Part shown: piece by piece, positions 7,700-16,729 of the stretch
Layout: the number at the start of each line of letters is the position of its first letter
How positions within the stretch are numbered: position 1 is the first letter of the stretch
Origin: Streptomyces sp. WZ-12
Lineage (GTDB): Bacteria; Actinomycetota; Actinomycetes; Streptomycetales; Streptomycetaceae
NCBI RefSeq assembly: GCF_028898845.1
Contig: NZ_CP118574.1
Coordinates: 6,669,001 to 6,733,000, forward strand
Length of the DNA stretch: 64,000 nt
Direction: 5' to 3'
Position numbers and translations under genes: made by a program
Notes under the pieces: generated by a model
The model's input: the letters and a program-made list of their open reading frames with translations, nothing else
What the model was told of the DNA's origin: nothing
The model's database searches: none

Positions 7700-8788
7700 T
7701 TATACCGGCGCCGCCCCGAGCACCTCCGCCAGGACGTCCACGAACCGGTCGGTGGTCGCCCGGTCCCGGACCGCCAACCGGAGCCAGTCCGGGCCCAGTC
7801 CGGGGAAGGTGTCGCCGCGGCGGACCGCGAAACCGCGGGCCCGCAGCCCGGCCCGCACCGCCGCCGCGCCGGGCAGCCGCACCAGCACGAACGGCCCCGC
7901 CGCCGGCCCGGCCACCTCCACCCCCGGCAACCGGCCCAGCCGGGCCAGCAGATGGGCCCGGTCCGCGCCGATCCGCTCGGCCGCCGCGGCCGCCTCGGCC
8001 AGCGCGCCCGGCTCGCAGCACGCCTCGGCGGCGGCCAGCGCCGGCGAGGAGACCGGCCACAGCGGCTGCGCCCGCGCCAACTCCCCGACGGTGGCCGCGT
8101 CCGCCAGCACATAGCCGACCCGCAGCCCCGCCAGCCCCCAGGTCTTGGTGAGGCTGCGCAGCACCACCAGCCCGGGCAGCTCGCCCACCCGCCCGGCCAG
8201 CGACTCCCGCTCCCCGGGCACCGCGTCCATGAACGCCTCGTCCACCACCAGCGTCCGCCCGGGCCGCGCCAACGAGGCCAGCCCGCCCGCCGGGTGCAGC
8301 ACCGACGTGGGGTTGGTGGGGTTGCCGACCACGACCAGGTCCGCGTCGTCCGGGACCGCCGCCGGGTCCAGCCGGAAGCCGTCCCGCCCGGTCAGCAGCA
8401 CCCGCCCGACGTCGTGCCCGGCGTCCCGCAGCGCCGCCTCCGGCTCGGTGAACTGCGGGTGCACCACCACCGGTCGGCGCGCCCGGACCGCCCGCGCCAG
8501 CAGCACGAACGCCTCCGCGGCCCCGGACGTCAGCAGCACCCGCTCGACCGGCAGCCCGTGCCGGGCCGCGACCGCCCGGCGCGCCGCCCGGCCGTCCGGA
8601 TACGCGGCCAGCCCGTCCAGCGACGCGGTGATCCGCGCCTTGAGCCAGGCCGGGGGAGTGCCCGCGCGGACGTTGACCGCCAGGTCCGTGAGGTCCGCGC
8701 CGCGCACCTCGGCGTCGCCGTGGTGCCGCAGGTCCACCTCCCCGGGTCCGGCGATGGCCTCGGGCGCGGACAGCGCGGGGCCGGTCAT
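7700..8788 (-). CDS. cobC: CobC, threonine-phosphate decarboxylase-like aminotransferase of B12 synthesis
   Basis: Class I/II PLP-fold enzyme, 362 residues. In cobalamin synthesis this family provides or handles the aminopropanol-phosphate precursor of the nucleotide loop (Rhodococcus/Pseudomonas name CobC, Salmonella name CobD). PLP motifs: TSGAAEAFVLLARA, VVGNPTNPTS, VVDEAFMDAVPG and the Schiff-base Lys in RSLTKTWGLAGLRVGY. Its ATG at 8788 overlaps the cbiX stop (ATGA), implying translational coupling. It is the last gene of the nine-gene operon and ends just before a bidirectional terminator. Confidence 0.9.
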   Translation of the reverse strand: MTGPALSAPEAIAGPGEVDLRHHGDAEVRGADLTDLAVNVRAGTPPAWLKARITASLDGLAAYPDGRAARRAVAARHGLPVERVLLTSGAAEAFVLLARAVRARRPVVVHPQFTEPEAALRDAGHDVGRVLLTGRDGFRLDPAAVPDDADLVVVGNPTNPTSVLHPAGGLASLARPGRTLVVDEAFMDAVPGERESLAGRVGELPGLVVLRSLTKTWGLAGLRVGYVLADAATVGELARAQPLWPVSSPALAAAEACCEPGALAEAAAAAERIGADRAHLLARLGRLPGVEVAGPAAGPFVLVRLPGAAAVRAGLRARGFAVRRGDTFPGLGPDWLRLAVRDRATTDRFVDVLAEVLGAAPV

Positions 8789-9669
8789 CCCCGACCCCCG
8801 GCGACCGCGGCCGTCACGGTGGCCCCGGCCGACGGCCGGACGTCCTGGGCCGCCCGGTCCTCGAACGCCGCCTCGTCGGCCGCCGTCGCCCGATAGCGCG
8901 CCAGGACCACCTCGGCCAACTCCGGCGCCGCACCGATCGGTTCGGCGGACACCACCTCGGCCCCCGGGTGCGCCGCCGCCCAGCCCTCGGTCTGCATCCG
9001 CAGCCGCTCCAGCAGGTCGCCGGCGAAGAAGAAGTACGGCAGGACGACGGTCCGGGCCGGCCCGCCCCCGCCCGGCCCCGAGGCGGCCAGCACCCGGCAC
9101 CGCTCCAGCCCGGCCGGCACGTCCGGCGCCGCCAGCGTGACGAACGCGCTCTCCACACCCGCGAAGCCCCGGCCCTCCCACAACAGCCGGGCGGCCCGGG
9201 CCACTTCGGCGTTGGCGTACGGATCGGCGGCGCCGCGCCCGACCAGCAGCACCGTGGTGCCGGACCGGTCCTGCGGCCGCCGCGCGCCGTCGCCCAACGC
9301 CTCGTCCAGCCGCCGCTCCAGCGCCGCCAACAGCCGCGGGTCGGGACCCAGTTCCGGGCCGCAGGCGTAGCGCAGCCCGGGGTGGGCGGCGGCCGCCCGC
9401 GCCACCGCGGCCGGCAGGCCCTCCGCCATCGCCCCGGTGGGCGCCATCAGCAGCGGCACCACCACCAGGCGGGTGGCGCCCCGCGCGGCCAGTTCGTCGA
9501 CCGCGCCGGACAGCGGCAGCGGCGACGCCGGGGCGCCGAAGAAGCCGCCGGCGACCGGCAGTTCGGGATGGCGCTCGGCGAGCCGTCGCACCAGCGCACG
9601 CAGCGCGTCGGCCGCGCCCTCGTGCCGGGTGCCGTGACCGGCGATGAGCAGTGCGGGTCGGGAGGTCAC
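8785..9669 (-). CDS. cbiX: Sirohydrochlorin chelatase family protein (CbiX-like)
   Basis: 294 residues, GTG start with AGGAG seven bases upstream. The N-terminal half begins LLIAGHGTRHEGAADALR, with the chelatase His in GHGTR; the second half begins TTVLLVGRGAADPYANAEV and ends with PYFFFAGDLLERL, the two-domain layout of long CbiX proteins. It would insert Co2+ (or Fe2+) into sirohydrochlorin. In this operon of mostly late B12 genes it is the one early-step enzyme. It overlaps cobC by four bases and follows the CobE/CbiG-C gene by 8 bp. Confidence 0.88.
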   Translation of the reverse strand: MTSRPALLIAGHGTRHEGAADALRALVRRLAERHPELPVAGGFFGAPASPLPLSGAVDELAARGATRLVVVPLLMAPTGAMAEGLPAAVARAAAAHPGLRYACGPELGPDPRLLAALERRLDEALGDGARRPQDRSGTTVLLVGRGAADPYANAEVARAARLLWEGRGFAGVESAFVTLAAPDVPAGLERCRVLAASGPGGGGPARTVVLPYFFFAGDLLERLRMQTEGWAAAHPGAEVVSAEPIGAAPELAEVVLARYRATAADEAAFEDRAAQDVRPSAGATVTAAVAGGRG

Positions 9670-9677
9670 AACGTCTC

Positions 9678-10199
9678 CTAGGTGCCGAGGGGTTCGCTGA
9701 TCGGATCGGAGGAGGGGACGACGATATCGACCGCCGCCGCGGGGGCGTCGGCCGCGCCCGCCGTACCGGGGGTAACCGACGCCGCGCCCCAACTGTCCGG
9801 GTCCGCGGGCGCGGCCAGCGCACAGGTCGCCGCGGCCGAGACCCGCTTGCCGACCACCAGCGCGGCCCCCGGCCCCGCCGCCAGCAGCGCCGCCGCCTCC
9901 GCGACGCTCGGCGTGCCGACCGCGGCCCGCACCACGCCCGACGGCGCCGGCACCCCGACCGCCGCCAGCGCCTCGGCCGGGAACGACCGCAACGGCACCC
10001 CGAAGTGCCGCGCGGCGCCCAGCAGTCCGGGCTCGGCCGCCTTGCCGGTCACCGTCGCCAGCCCGGCCAGCGCCGCCGGCCGCCGCCCGGCCACCGCCAG
10101 CGCCGCGCCGATCAGCTCCACCACCTCGGCCGCCGCCACGCCGCGCCGCGCCCCCACCCCCGCGACGACGACGGGGCCGGCCCCGCGCGCACCGGTCAC
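9678..10199 (-). CDS. Cobalamin biosynthesis protein CobE/CbiG C-terminal domain
   Basis: 173 residues, GTG start. It matches the free-standing C-terminal domain of CbiG (CobE): a Gly-rich opening VVAGVGARRGVAAAEV, then LAGLATVTGKAAEPGLLGAARHFGVPL (the TxxxKxxExGL core) and VVRAAVGTPSVAEAAALLAAG with a conserved Lys in VVGKRVSAAATCALA. The role of this domain in B12 synthesis is still poorly defined. About 45 residues after the domain are Ala/Pro-rich tail. Its GTG overlaps the stop of the VOC gene (GTGA). Confidence 0.82.
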   Translation of the reverse strand: MTGARGAGPVVVAGVGARRGVAAAEVVELIGAALAVAGRRPAALAGLATVTGKAAEPGLLGAARHFGVPLRSFPAEALAAVGVPAPSGVVRAAVGTPSVAEAAALLAAGPGAALVVGKRVSAAATCALAAPADPDSWGAASVTPGTAGAADAPAAAVDIVVPSSDPISEPLGT

Positions 10200-10873
10200 C
10201 GCGCGGCGGTCCCGCGGCCGAACGCCACCGGTCCGTGCCGCCCGGCCACCACGGCGGTGAGCCGCACCGGCCCCTCGACGATCGGCGCGCCCGGCCAACG
10301 GACGCCCAGCGCCGCCCACGCGGCCCGCACCGCCACCGGATCGGGATGCGTTGCCGACAGTGACAGCAGCGGCACCGCCGGCAGTCCGGCCCCGGCCGGG
10401 TGCGGGGTGTCGCCCCAGTCCAACAGGAACGGCGCGAGGTCGCCGCCCGCCCCCGGTGGGGTCAACCGCCAGGCCAGCTCGGTGCCGTCCGGCGTCCGAC
10501 GGGACATCGCCACCGGGTCGCCCGGGTCGTAGCCGGCCGCCCGGGCCCGCGCCACCCGCCCGGCGATCCCGGTGACCCGCACCGCCCACGTCACCAGCCG
10601 CGGTCCGTCCAGCGCGTCGATGCCGAACCACCGCGGCCGCGCGGGCTCCGGCTGCGCCGGGTCCGGGCCGATGATCTCCAGATACCCGCCGGAACCCAGC
10701 CCCAGCAGGTGGTTACGGGTGCCCCGTCCCGGGTGGCCACCGCCCAACACGGGGCGAACGCCGGTCAGTTCGGCGACCTCCGCCACCGTGCGGTCCAGGT
10801 CCGGGGTGGCGTAGACGAGGTGGTCGAGGACCGGCGCGCCGGCCTCCGGGCCGGGGGTGTCCGCGCCGCTCAC
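10196..10873 (-). CDS. VOC/glyoxalase-like protein inside the B12 operon
   Basis: 225 residues, two-module vicinal-oxygen-chelate fold. The opening PVLDHLVYATPDLDRTVAEVAELTG and GGHPGRGTRNHLLGLGSGGYLEIIGPD are typical of the Glyoxalase_3-like VOC group, with His at HLVYAT, His at NHLL and Glu at YLEIIG as candidate metal ligands. It is not a known cobalamin enzyme. Four-base GTGA overlaps with both neighbours (cobB upstream, CobE-like downstream) show it is translated as part of the operon, so it may act on a B12-related small molecule or be carried along. No function can be assigned. Confidence 0.83.
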   Translation of the reverse strand: MSGADTPGPEAGAPVLDHLVYATPDLDRTVAEVAELTGVRPVLGGGHPGRGTRNHLLGLGSGGYLEIIGPDPAQPEPARPRWFGIDALDGPRLVTWAVRVTGIAGRVARARAAGYDPGDPVAMSRRTPDGTELAWRLTPPGAGGDLAPFLLDWGDTPHPAGAGLPAVPLLSLSATHPDPVAVRAAWAALGVRWPGAPIVEGPVRLTAVVAGRHGPVAFGRGTAAR

Positions 10874-12267
10874 CGGGCACCGCCCGCGGCCGGCACCGCC
10901 GCCCGCGCCGCGCCCGCCACCAGCCTTGCCGCCAGCGCCGGTTCCGCCGCCCAGTGCACATGCAGGTACGAGGCGTGCACCCCGCCCGTCGCGTAGCCCT
11001 CCACGCCGCGCCGGGGGTGCGTCACCCCCCACGCCGGGGACGCGCCCGCGCCCGGCTCCAGCGCCGTCCGGTGGAACTCGTGGCCGCGCAACCGGGTCCC
11101 GGCCGCCGCCAGCGCGTTGTCGGTCAGCGCCACCGCCTCCCGGTAGCCGAGCGTGAGCCGCCCGGTCATCCGGCCGTCGGCCGGCAGCACCCCGCACATC
11201 GGCCGCCCGTCCAACGTGCGGGAGAGGTACAGCAGTCCGGCGCACTCGGCCGAGACCGGTGCCCCCGACGCCGCCAGCCCCGCCACCGCCGCCCGCAGCG
11301 GCGCGTTCGCCGACAGCTCCGGCGCGTACACCTCGGGGAAGCCGCCGCCGATCACCAAACCCCGGGTGCCCGGCGGCAGTTGCTCGTCCCGCAGCGGGTC
11401 GAACGGCGCCACCTCGGCCCCCGCCGCGGTCAGCAGCTCCGCGTGCTCGGCGTACGAGAAGGTGAACGCGGGACCGCCCGCCACCGCCACCACCGGACGC
11501 CCGGACCCGGTGGCCCCGCCGGCCGCCGCCAGCGCCGCCGCCGGATCCCACGGCCGGTCCGGCAGCTCCGGCACGCTCCGGGCCAGCGCCAGCAGCGCCT
11601 GGAGATCGCAGCCCGCGCGCACCTGAGCGGCCAACTCCCGCACCGACTCGACCGCTTCGGCCCGCCGCTCCGCGACCGGCACCAACCCCAGGTGGCGGGA
11701 GGGCGTACCGGCCCGCTCGGTGCGGCGCAGCGCCCCGAGCACCGGCACCCCGGAGGACTCCATGGCGTCCCGCAGCAGCTCCTCGTGGCGGTCCGAACCG
11801 ACCTTGTTGAGGATCACCCCGGCCAGCCGGACCTCCGGGTCCCACGACGCGAAGCCGTGCACCAGCGCCGCCACCGACCGGGACTGCGAGGAGGCGTCCA
11901 CCACCAGCACCACCGGCGCCCGCAGCAGCTTCGCCACCTGCGCCGTGGAGGACAGCTCGCCCTTCCCGGACGCCCCGTCGAAGAGCCCCATCACGCCCTC
12001 GACCAGGGCCAGATCGGCGCCCGCCGCCCCGTGCAGGAACAGCGGCGCGATCCGTTCCGGACCGCACAGGTAGGCGTCCAGATTGCGACCGGGCCGACCC
12101 GTGGCCAGCGCGTGATAGCCCGGATCGATGTAGTCGGGCCCCACCTTGTGCGGGGACACCGCGAGACCGGCCTCGGCGAACGCCGCCATCAGACCGGTCG
12201 CCACCGTGGTCTTCCCGGCGCCGGACGACGGCGCCGCGATCACCAACCGGGGGATGCCACCACTCAT
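10870..12267 (-). CDS. cobB: Cobyrinate a,c-diamide synthase CobB/CbiA
   Basis: ATP- and glutamine-dependent amidation of the a and c carboxyls of cobyrinate or hydrogenobyrinate. 465 residues: an N-terminal dethiobiotin-synthetase-like ATPase domain (RLVIAAPSSGAGKTTVATGL at residues 6-25), a middle region with LNKVGSDRHEELL, and a C-terminal class I glutamine amidotransferase domain with the nucleophile Cys in VSAECAGLLYLS and the downstream signature RMTGRLTLGYREA. It starts seven bases after cobO and overlaps the VOC gene. Confidence 0.95.
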   Translation of the reverse strand: MSGGIPRLVIAAPSSGAGKTTVATGLMAAFAEAGLAVSPHKVGPDYIDPGYHALATGRPGRNLDAYLCGPERIAPLFLHGAAGADLALVEGVMGLFDGASGKGELSSTAQVAKLLRAPVVLVVDASSQSRSVAALVHGFASWDPEVRLAGVILNKVGSDRHEELLRDAMESSGVPVLGALRRTERAGTPSRHLGLVPVAERRAEAVESVRELAAQVRAGCDLQALLALARSVPELPDRPWDPAAALAAAGGATGSGRPVVAVAGGPAFTFSYAEHAELLTAAGAEVAPFDPLRDEQLPPGTRGLVIGGGFPEVYAPELSANAPLRAAVAGLAASGAPVSAECAGLLYLSRTLDGRPMCGVLPADGRMTGRLTLGYREAVALTDNALAAAGTRLRGHEFHRTALEPGAGASPAWGVTHPRRGVEGYATGGVHASYLHVHWAAEPALAARLVAGAARAAVPAAGGAR

Positions 12268-12274
12268 CGCGCGT

Positions 12275-12874
12275 TCACCATTCGATGCCCCGCTGGCCCT
12301 TCTGGCCCGCGTCCATCGGGTGCTTCACCTTCGTCATCTCCGTCACCAGGTCCGCGACGTCCAGCAGCGCCTGCGGCGCGCCCCGCCCGGTGATCACCAC
12401 GTGCTGGGTCCCGGGCCGGTCGCGCAGCACCGACACCACCTCGTCGACGTCCACCCAGCCCCACTTCAGCGGGTAGGCGAACTCGTCCAGCACCAGCAGC
12501 CGGTACGTCTCGGCCGCCAGGTCCCGCTTGACCTGCTCCCAACCCTCCCGGGCCGCCTCCTCGTTGCTGAACTGGGAGTCGCGCTGCACCCAGGACCAGC
12601 CCTCACCCATCTTGTGCCAGGCGACGGTGCCGCCCTCCCCGGAGTCGCCGAGCACCTTCAGCGCCCGCTCCTCGCCGACCTTCCACTTCGCCGACTTCAC
12701 GAACTGGAACACCCCGACCGGCCAGCCCTGGGTCCAGGCGCGCAGCGCCAGCCCGAACGCGGCGGTCGACTTGCCCTTGCCCTCACCGGTGTGCACCAGC
12801 ACCAGCGGGCGGTTGCGGCGCTGGCGGGTGGTGAGCCCGTCCTCCGGTACGACGGACGGCTGTCCCTGCGGCAT
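12275..12874 (-). CDS. cobO: Cob(I)yrinic acid a,c-diamide adenosyltransferase CobO
   Basis: P-loop enzyme of 199 residues that transfers the adenosyl group of ATP to the cobalt of the corrin. Walker A is VHTGEGKGKSTAAFGLALRA; the acidic motif LLVLDEFAYPLKWGW and VVITGRGAPQALLDVADLVTEM are characteristic of the BtuR/CobO family. The ATG overlaps the TAA of the chelatase (TAATG), a restart arrangement. It lies between the chelatase and cobB in the same operon, matching the order of steps after cobalt insertion. Confidence 0.96.
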   Translation of the reverse strand: MPQGQPSVVPEDGLTTRQRRNRPLVLVHTGEGKGKSTAAFGLALRAWTQGWPVGVFQFVKSAKWKVGEERALKVLGDSGEGGTVAWHKMGEGWSWVQRDSQFSNEEAAREGWEQVKRDLAAETYRLLVLDEFAYPLKWGWVDVDEVVSVLRDRPGTQHVVITGRGAPQALLDVADLVTEMTKVKHPMDAGQKGQRGIEW

Positions 12875-15105
12875 TACGCGGCCTTCCTGTTGTGACGATC
12901 CGGTCGTGCCCGGTCCGCGCCGGCGCTGCCGCCGCGGACGGGCCTGCCCTGCACGGTCCGTACGAGCGCGGAGACGCTGTCCGCGCGCAGTTCGTCGAGG
13001 GTGACGGCGGTCCCGCCCAGCTCCCGGGCCAACTCCCCGGCCAGCCCCAGCCGTACCGGTCCCGCCTCGCAGTCCACCACCACCGACGCGATCCCCTCGG
13101 CGGCCAACAGCCCCGCTGCCCGGTGGGCCCGAGCCAAGGGCCCGCCCGTCGCCCGACCGCCACCCCTGGCCGGGCTTCCCCCGGACTCCGTCCGGGGGGA
13201 CCCCCCTCGCGCCGGCCCTCCTGACGCACCGGTGGCCCGCCCGTCGGTCACCACCACGAGCAGCGGCCGCCGGGACGGATCCCGCATCCGCTCCACCCGC
13301 AACACCTCATGGGCCCGCAACAGCCCCTCCGACAGCGGCGTCCGACCGCCCGTCGGCAACTGCTCCAGCCGGGCCGCGCCCGCCTCCACCGACGACGTCG
13401 GCGGCAGCGCCAACTCGGCGCCGGACCCCCGGAAGGTGATCATCCCGATCTTGTCCCGCCGCTGGTACGCGTCGAGCAGCAGCGACAGCACCGCCCCCTT
13501 GACCGCGCCCATCCGCTTCCGCGCCGCCATCGACCCGGACGCGTCCACCACGAACAGCACGAGATTGCCCTCGCGCCCCTCGCGCACCGCCTCCCGCAGG
13601 TCGTCCCGGCGCACCACCAGGCCGGGCCCGCGCCGGCCGCGCGCCCACTGGTGCGGCGCCGCGGCCTGCACCGTCGCCGCCAAGTGCAGTTTTCCCAGGG
13701 TCCCTTGGGGACGCCGGGCGCCGGCCGTCCGGCCGTGCGCGGTCCGCGCCCGGGACCGCCGGCCGTCCGCGCCCTCGCCCAGCCCCGGCACGTCCAGCCG
13801 CCGGGTGCGGAACGGCTCGGCGGCGCCCACCGCGGCCTGCTCCCGGCCCGGCCCGGCCGCGGGCTCGCCCGCCGGCTCCCGCTCGGACTCCTCGGGCCGC
13901 GCCGGGCGCTCGGGCTCCTGCTGCCGCGGCACGTCGGGCTGCGGCGCGTCGCCCGGCCGCTCCCGGGACTCCTGCGGCGGCACTCCACCGGGACCACCGT
14001 CGGGACCGCCCTCGGGTCCGCCGCCCGGGCCTTCCGGACCGTCGTCCGGACCCTCCGGCTCCGGCTCGTCGTCCGTCCCGCCGGACTCCTCCAACACCTC
14101 GTCCAGCTTGTCCTCGTCGAGCCCGGGCGCGTCGAACGGATTGCGCCGCCGGCGGTGCGGCAGCGCCAGCAGCGCCGCCTGCCGGACGTCCTCCGGCAGC
14201 ACCTCGGTCCGCCCCGCCCAGGCCGCCAACGCACTCGCGGTGCGGGCCATCACGATGTCCGCCCGCATCCCGTCCACCTCGAACGCCGCGCAGGTCGCCG
14301 CGATCTGCCGCAGCGCCTTGTCGCCGAGCGCCACCGACGGCAGCAACTCCCGGGCCCGCGCGATCCGTTCGCGCAGCTCCCGCTCCTCGGTCGCCCAGCG
14401 CGCCGCGAAGCCCTCCGGGTCGTCGTCGTACGCCAGCCGGCGGCGGACCACCGCCACCCGCTGCTCCGGGTCCCGGGACGCGGCGACCTCCACGGTCAGC
14501 CCGAACCGGTCCAGCAACTGCGGCCGCAGCTCGCCCTCTTCGGGGTTCATCGTCCCGACGAGCAGGAACCGCGCGGCGTGCCGCACGGAGACGCCCTCCC
14601 GCTCCACGTAGGAGGCGCCCATGGCGGCGGCGTCCAAGAGGAGGTCCACCAAGTGGTCATGCAAGAGGTTGACTTCGTCGACATAGAGCACGCCGCGGTG
14701 CGCGTCCGCCAACAGGCCCGGCTCGAACGCCTTCACGCCCTCCGACAGCGCCCGCTCGATGTCCAGCGCGCCGACCAGGCGGTCCTCGGAGGCGCCGACC
14801 GGCAGCTCGACCATCCGCGTCGGCCGCGCGTCGGCGACGGCCGCGGCGTGCGGCCCGTCGGGACAGCCCGGGTCCGGTGCGGCCGGCGCACAGGAGAACC
14901 GGCAGCCGGCGACCACGTCCACGGCCGGCATCAGCTCCGCCAGTCCGCGCACCATCGTCGACTTCGCGGTGCCCTTCTCGCCCCGCACCAACACCCCGCC
15001 GATGGCCGGCGAGATCGCGTTCAGCAGGAGCCCCAGCCGCATGTCGGCCATGCCGACGACGGCGGTGAACGGGTACTGCCGGGTCGGGTTCTGCGTCGTT
15101 GTCAT
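12874..15105 (-). CDS. Putative cobaltochelatase: fused ChlI-type AAA+ and ChlD-type vWA protein
   Basis: 743 residues combining the I and D subunits of a magnesium-chelatase-like motor. The AAA+ part has Walker A RGEKGTAKSTMVRGL (about residues 42-56), a Cys cluster (CRFSCAPAAPDPGC), the Walker B region GVLYVDEVNLLHDHLVDLLLDAA and LVGTMNPEEGELRPQLLDRFGL. A long acidic, Pro/Gly/Glu-rich linker (about 330-400) follows, then a vWA domain with MIDAS motif FVVDASGSMAARKRM and LSLLLDAYQRRDKIG. It would power cobalt insertion with a CobN subunit; no cobN is in this window. The TAATG junction couples it to cobO. Confidence 0.88.
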   Translation of the reverse strand: MTTTQNPTRQYPFTAVVGMADMRLGLLLNAISPAIGGVLVRGEKGTAKSTMVRGLAELMPAVDVVAGCRFSCAPAAPDPGCPDGPHAAAVADARPTRMVELPVGASEDRLVGALDIERALSEGVKAFEPGLLADAHRGVLYVDEVNLLHDHLVDLLLDAAAMGASYVEREGVSVRHAARFLLVGTMNPEEGELRPQLLDRFGLTVEVAASRDPEQRVAVVRRRLAYDDDPEGFAARWATEERELRERIARARELLPSVALGDKALRQIAATCAAFEVDGMRADIVMARTASALAAWAGRTEVLPEDVRQAALLALPHRRRRNPFDAPGLDEDKLDEVLEESGGTDDEPEPEGPDDGPEGPGGGPEGGPDGGPGGVPPQESRERPGDAPQPDVPRQQEPERPARPEESEREPAGEPAAGPGREQAAVGAAEPFRTRRLDVPGLGEGADGRRSRARTAHGRTAGARRPQGTLGKLHLAATVQAAAPHQWARGRRGPGLVVRRDDLREAVREGREGNLVLFVVDASGSMAARKRMGAVKGAVLSLLLDAYQRRDKIGMITFRGSGAELALPPTSSVEAGAARLEQLPTGGRTPLSEGLLRAHEVLRVERMRDPSRRPLLVVVTDGRATGASGGPARGGSPRTESGGSPARGGGRATGGPLARAHRAAGLLAAEGIASVVVDCEAGPVRLGLAGELARELGGTAVTLDELRADSVSALVRTVQGRPVRGGSAGADRARPDRHNRKAA

Positions 15106-15178
15106 GCCTTAAGTCCTCCGCCTCGCCGGCTGCGCTCCTGAAGTGTTCCCCGCCGTTCCCGCCCCGCGTGCCCCGTGC

Positions 15179-16729
15179 TCATGGCGCCCCCGGAGGCACG
15201 AACGGCAGCCCCTCCGGCACCCCTTCCTCGATCAGCCGCAGCAGCGCCTTGGTGTCCGCGTGCTCCTCGATCAGGTCGCCCAGCCGGTCCAACTGCTCCT
15301 CGCGCAGCGCGCCGAAGCGGGTGTCCGGCGCCGGCACGAAGCGCCGGCCGGCCGCCCGCGCCACCTCCCGCAGGAACGCCCGCCGGAAACCGTCGCTCTC
15401 CAGGGAGCCGTGCCAGTGCGTGCCCCACACGGCGCCCACCCGGCAGCCGTCCAGGTCGTTTCCCCGGCCGTCGGAGAGGAACGCCGCGTCCCCGCCGGAG
15501 ACCTGGGCCACGCCGTGGTGGATCTCGTAGCCCTCCACCGGCTCGCCCAGCGCCACGCCGGACGGCCGCGCGAGGGTCTTCTCCACCGCGAAGCGGACCC
15601 GGACCGGCAGCAGCCCCAGCCCCTCGACCGCCCCGGCCCGCGACTCGACGTCGTCCTCGATGCGCTCGCCGAGCATCTGGTAGCCGCCGCAGACGCCCAG
15701 CACCGGCCGGCCCTCGGCGGCCCGCCGGGCCACCGCGTCGGCCAGCCCGCGCTCGCGCAGCCACGCCAGCGCCCGGACCGTGCCGCGGGTCCCCGGCAGC
15801 ACCACCAGGTCCGCGTCGACGAGCTCCTCCGGCCGGTCCACGAACCGCACCACCACGCCCGGTTCGGCGGCCAGCGCGTCCACGTCGGTGAAGTTGGACA
15901 TCAGCGGCACCGCGCAGACCGCGACCCGCAGGATGTCCTCGCCCGCCGGCGGCGCCACCACCGACTCCCGCACGGCCCCGCGCAGCGAGACGCGCAGGCC
16001 GTCCTCCTCGTCGATGCCGAGCCCGTGGGCGAACGGCAGCACGCCGTAGGTCTCCCGCCCGGTGAGGCCGCGCAGCATCTCCAACCCCGGCTCCAACAGC
16101 GTCACATCGCCGCGGAACTTGTTGACGAGATAGCCGGCGACCAGCGACTGGTCCTCCTCCGACAGCAGCGCGGTGGTCCCGAAGAACGACGCGAAGACCC
16201 CGCCGCGGTCGATGTCGCCGACCACCACGACCGGGATGCGCGCCGCCCGGGCCAGGCCCATGTTGACCAGGTCGGTGCGGCGCAGATTGATCTCGGCGGG
16301 GCTGCCAGCGCCCTCGCAGATCACCGCGTCATGGGTGCGCCGCAGCTCTGCCAGGCAGTCGGTCACGGTCCCGAGCAACTGCTCCTGCCGCCCGTCGTGG
16401 TAGCCACGCGCGCTCAACTCGCCCACCGGCTTCCCCAACAGCACCACCTGGCTGCTGCGGTCGCTGCCCGGCTTGAGCAGCACCGGGTTCATCAGCGCGG
16501 TCGGCTCCACCCGGGCCGCGGCCGCCTGCATCGCCTGCGCCCGGCCGATCTCCGCGCCCTCCCGGGTCACGAACGAGTTCAGCGACATGTTCTGCGCCTT
16601 GAACGGCGCCACCTTGACGCCCCGCCGCGCCAACCAGCGGCAGATGCCGGCCGTCACCACGCTCTTGCCGGCGTCGGACGTCGTCCCGGCCACCAGCAGC
16701 CCACCGGCCGTCTTCTCGCGCCCGTTCAC
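15179..16729 (-). CDS. cobQ: Cobyric acid synthase CobQ/CbiP
   Basis: 516 residues, GTG start. It catalyses the four glutamine-dependent amidations that turn adenosylcobyrinate a,c-diamide into cobyric acid. The N-terminal ATPase domain has [19 protein letters not shown] and [13 protein letters not shown]; the C-terminal amidotransferase domain has the nucleophile Cys in [19 protein letters not shown], and the THWHGSLE motif with the catalytic His. Its GTG overlaps the cbiB stop (GTGA). The 73-bp gap to the chelatase gene is the longest inside the operon. Confidence 0.96.
   Translation of the reverse strand: MNGREKTAGGLLVAGTTSDAGKSVVTAGICRWLARRGVKVAPFKAQNMSLNSFVTREGAEIGRAQAMQAAAARVEPTALMNPVLLKPGSDRSSQVVLLGKPVGELSARGYHDGRQEQLLGTVTDCLAELRRTHDAVICEGAGSPAEINLRRTDLVNMGLARAARIPVVVVGDIDRGGVFASFFGTTALLSEEDQSLVAGYLVNKFRGDVTLLEPGLEMLRGLTGRETYGVLPFAHGLGIDEEDGLRVSLRGAVRESVVAPPAGEDILRVAVCAVPLMSNFTDVDALAAEPGVVVRFVDRPEELVDADLVVLPGTRGTVRALAWLRERGLADAVARRAAEGRPVLGVCGGYQMLGERIEDDVESRAGAVEGLGLLPVRVRFAVEKTLARPSGVALGEPVEGYEIHHGVAQVSGGDAAFLSDGRGNDLDGCRVGAVWGTHWHGSLESDGFRRAFLREVARAAGRRFVPAPDTRFGALREEQLDRLGDLIEEHADTKALLRLIEEGVPEGLPFVPPGAP

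Noticed and set aside
5500..8112. 870-codon minus-strand open frame
   Set aside because: Opposes the SDR and LAETG genes and part of cobC in another frame; no ribosome-binding site or domain.
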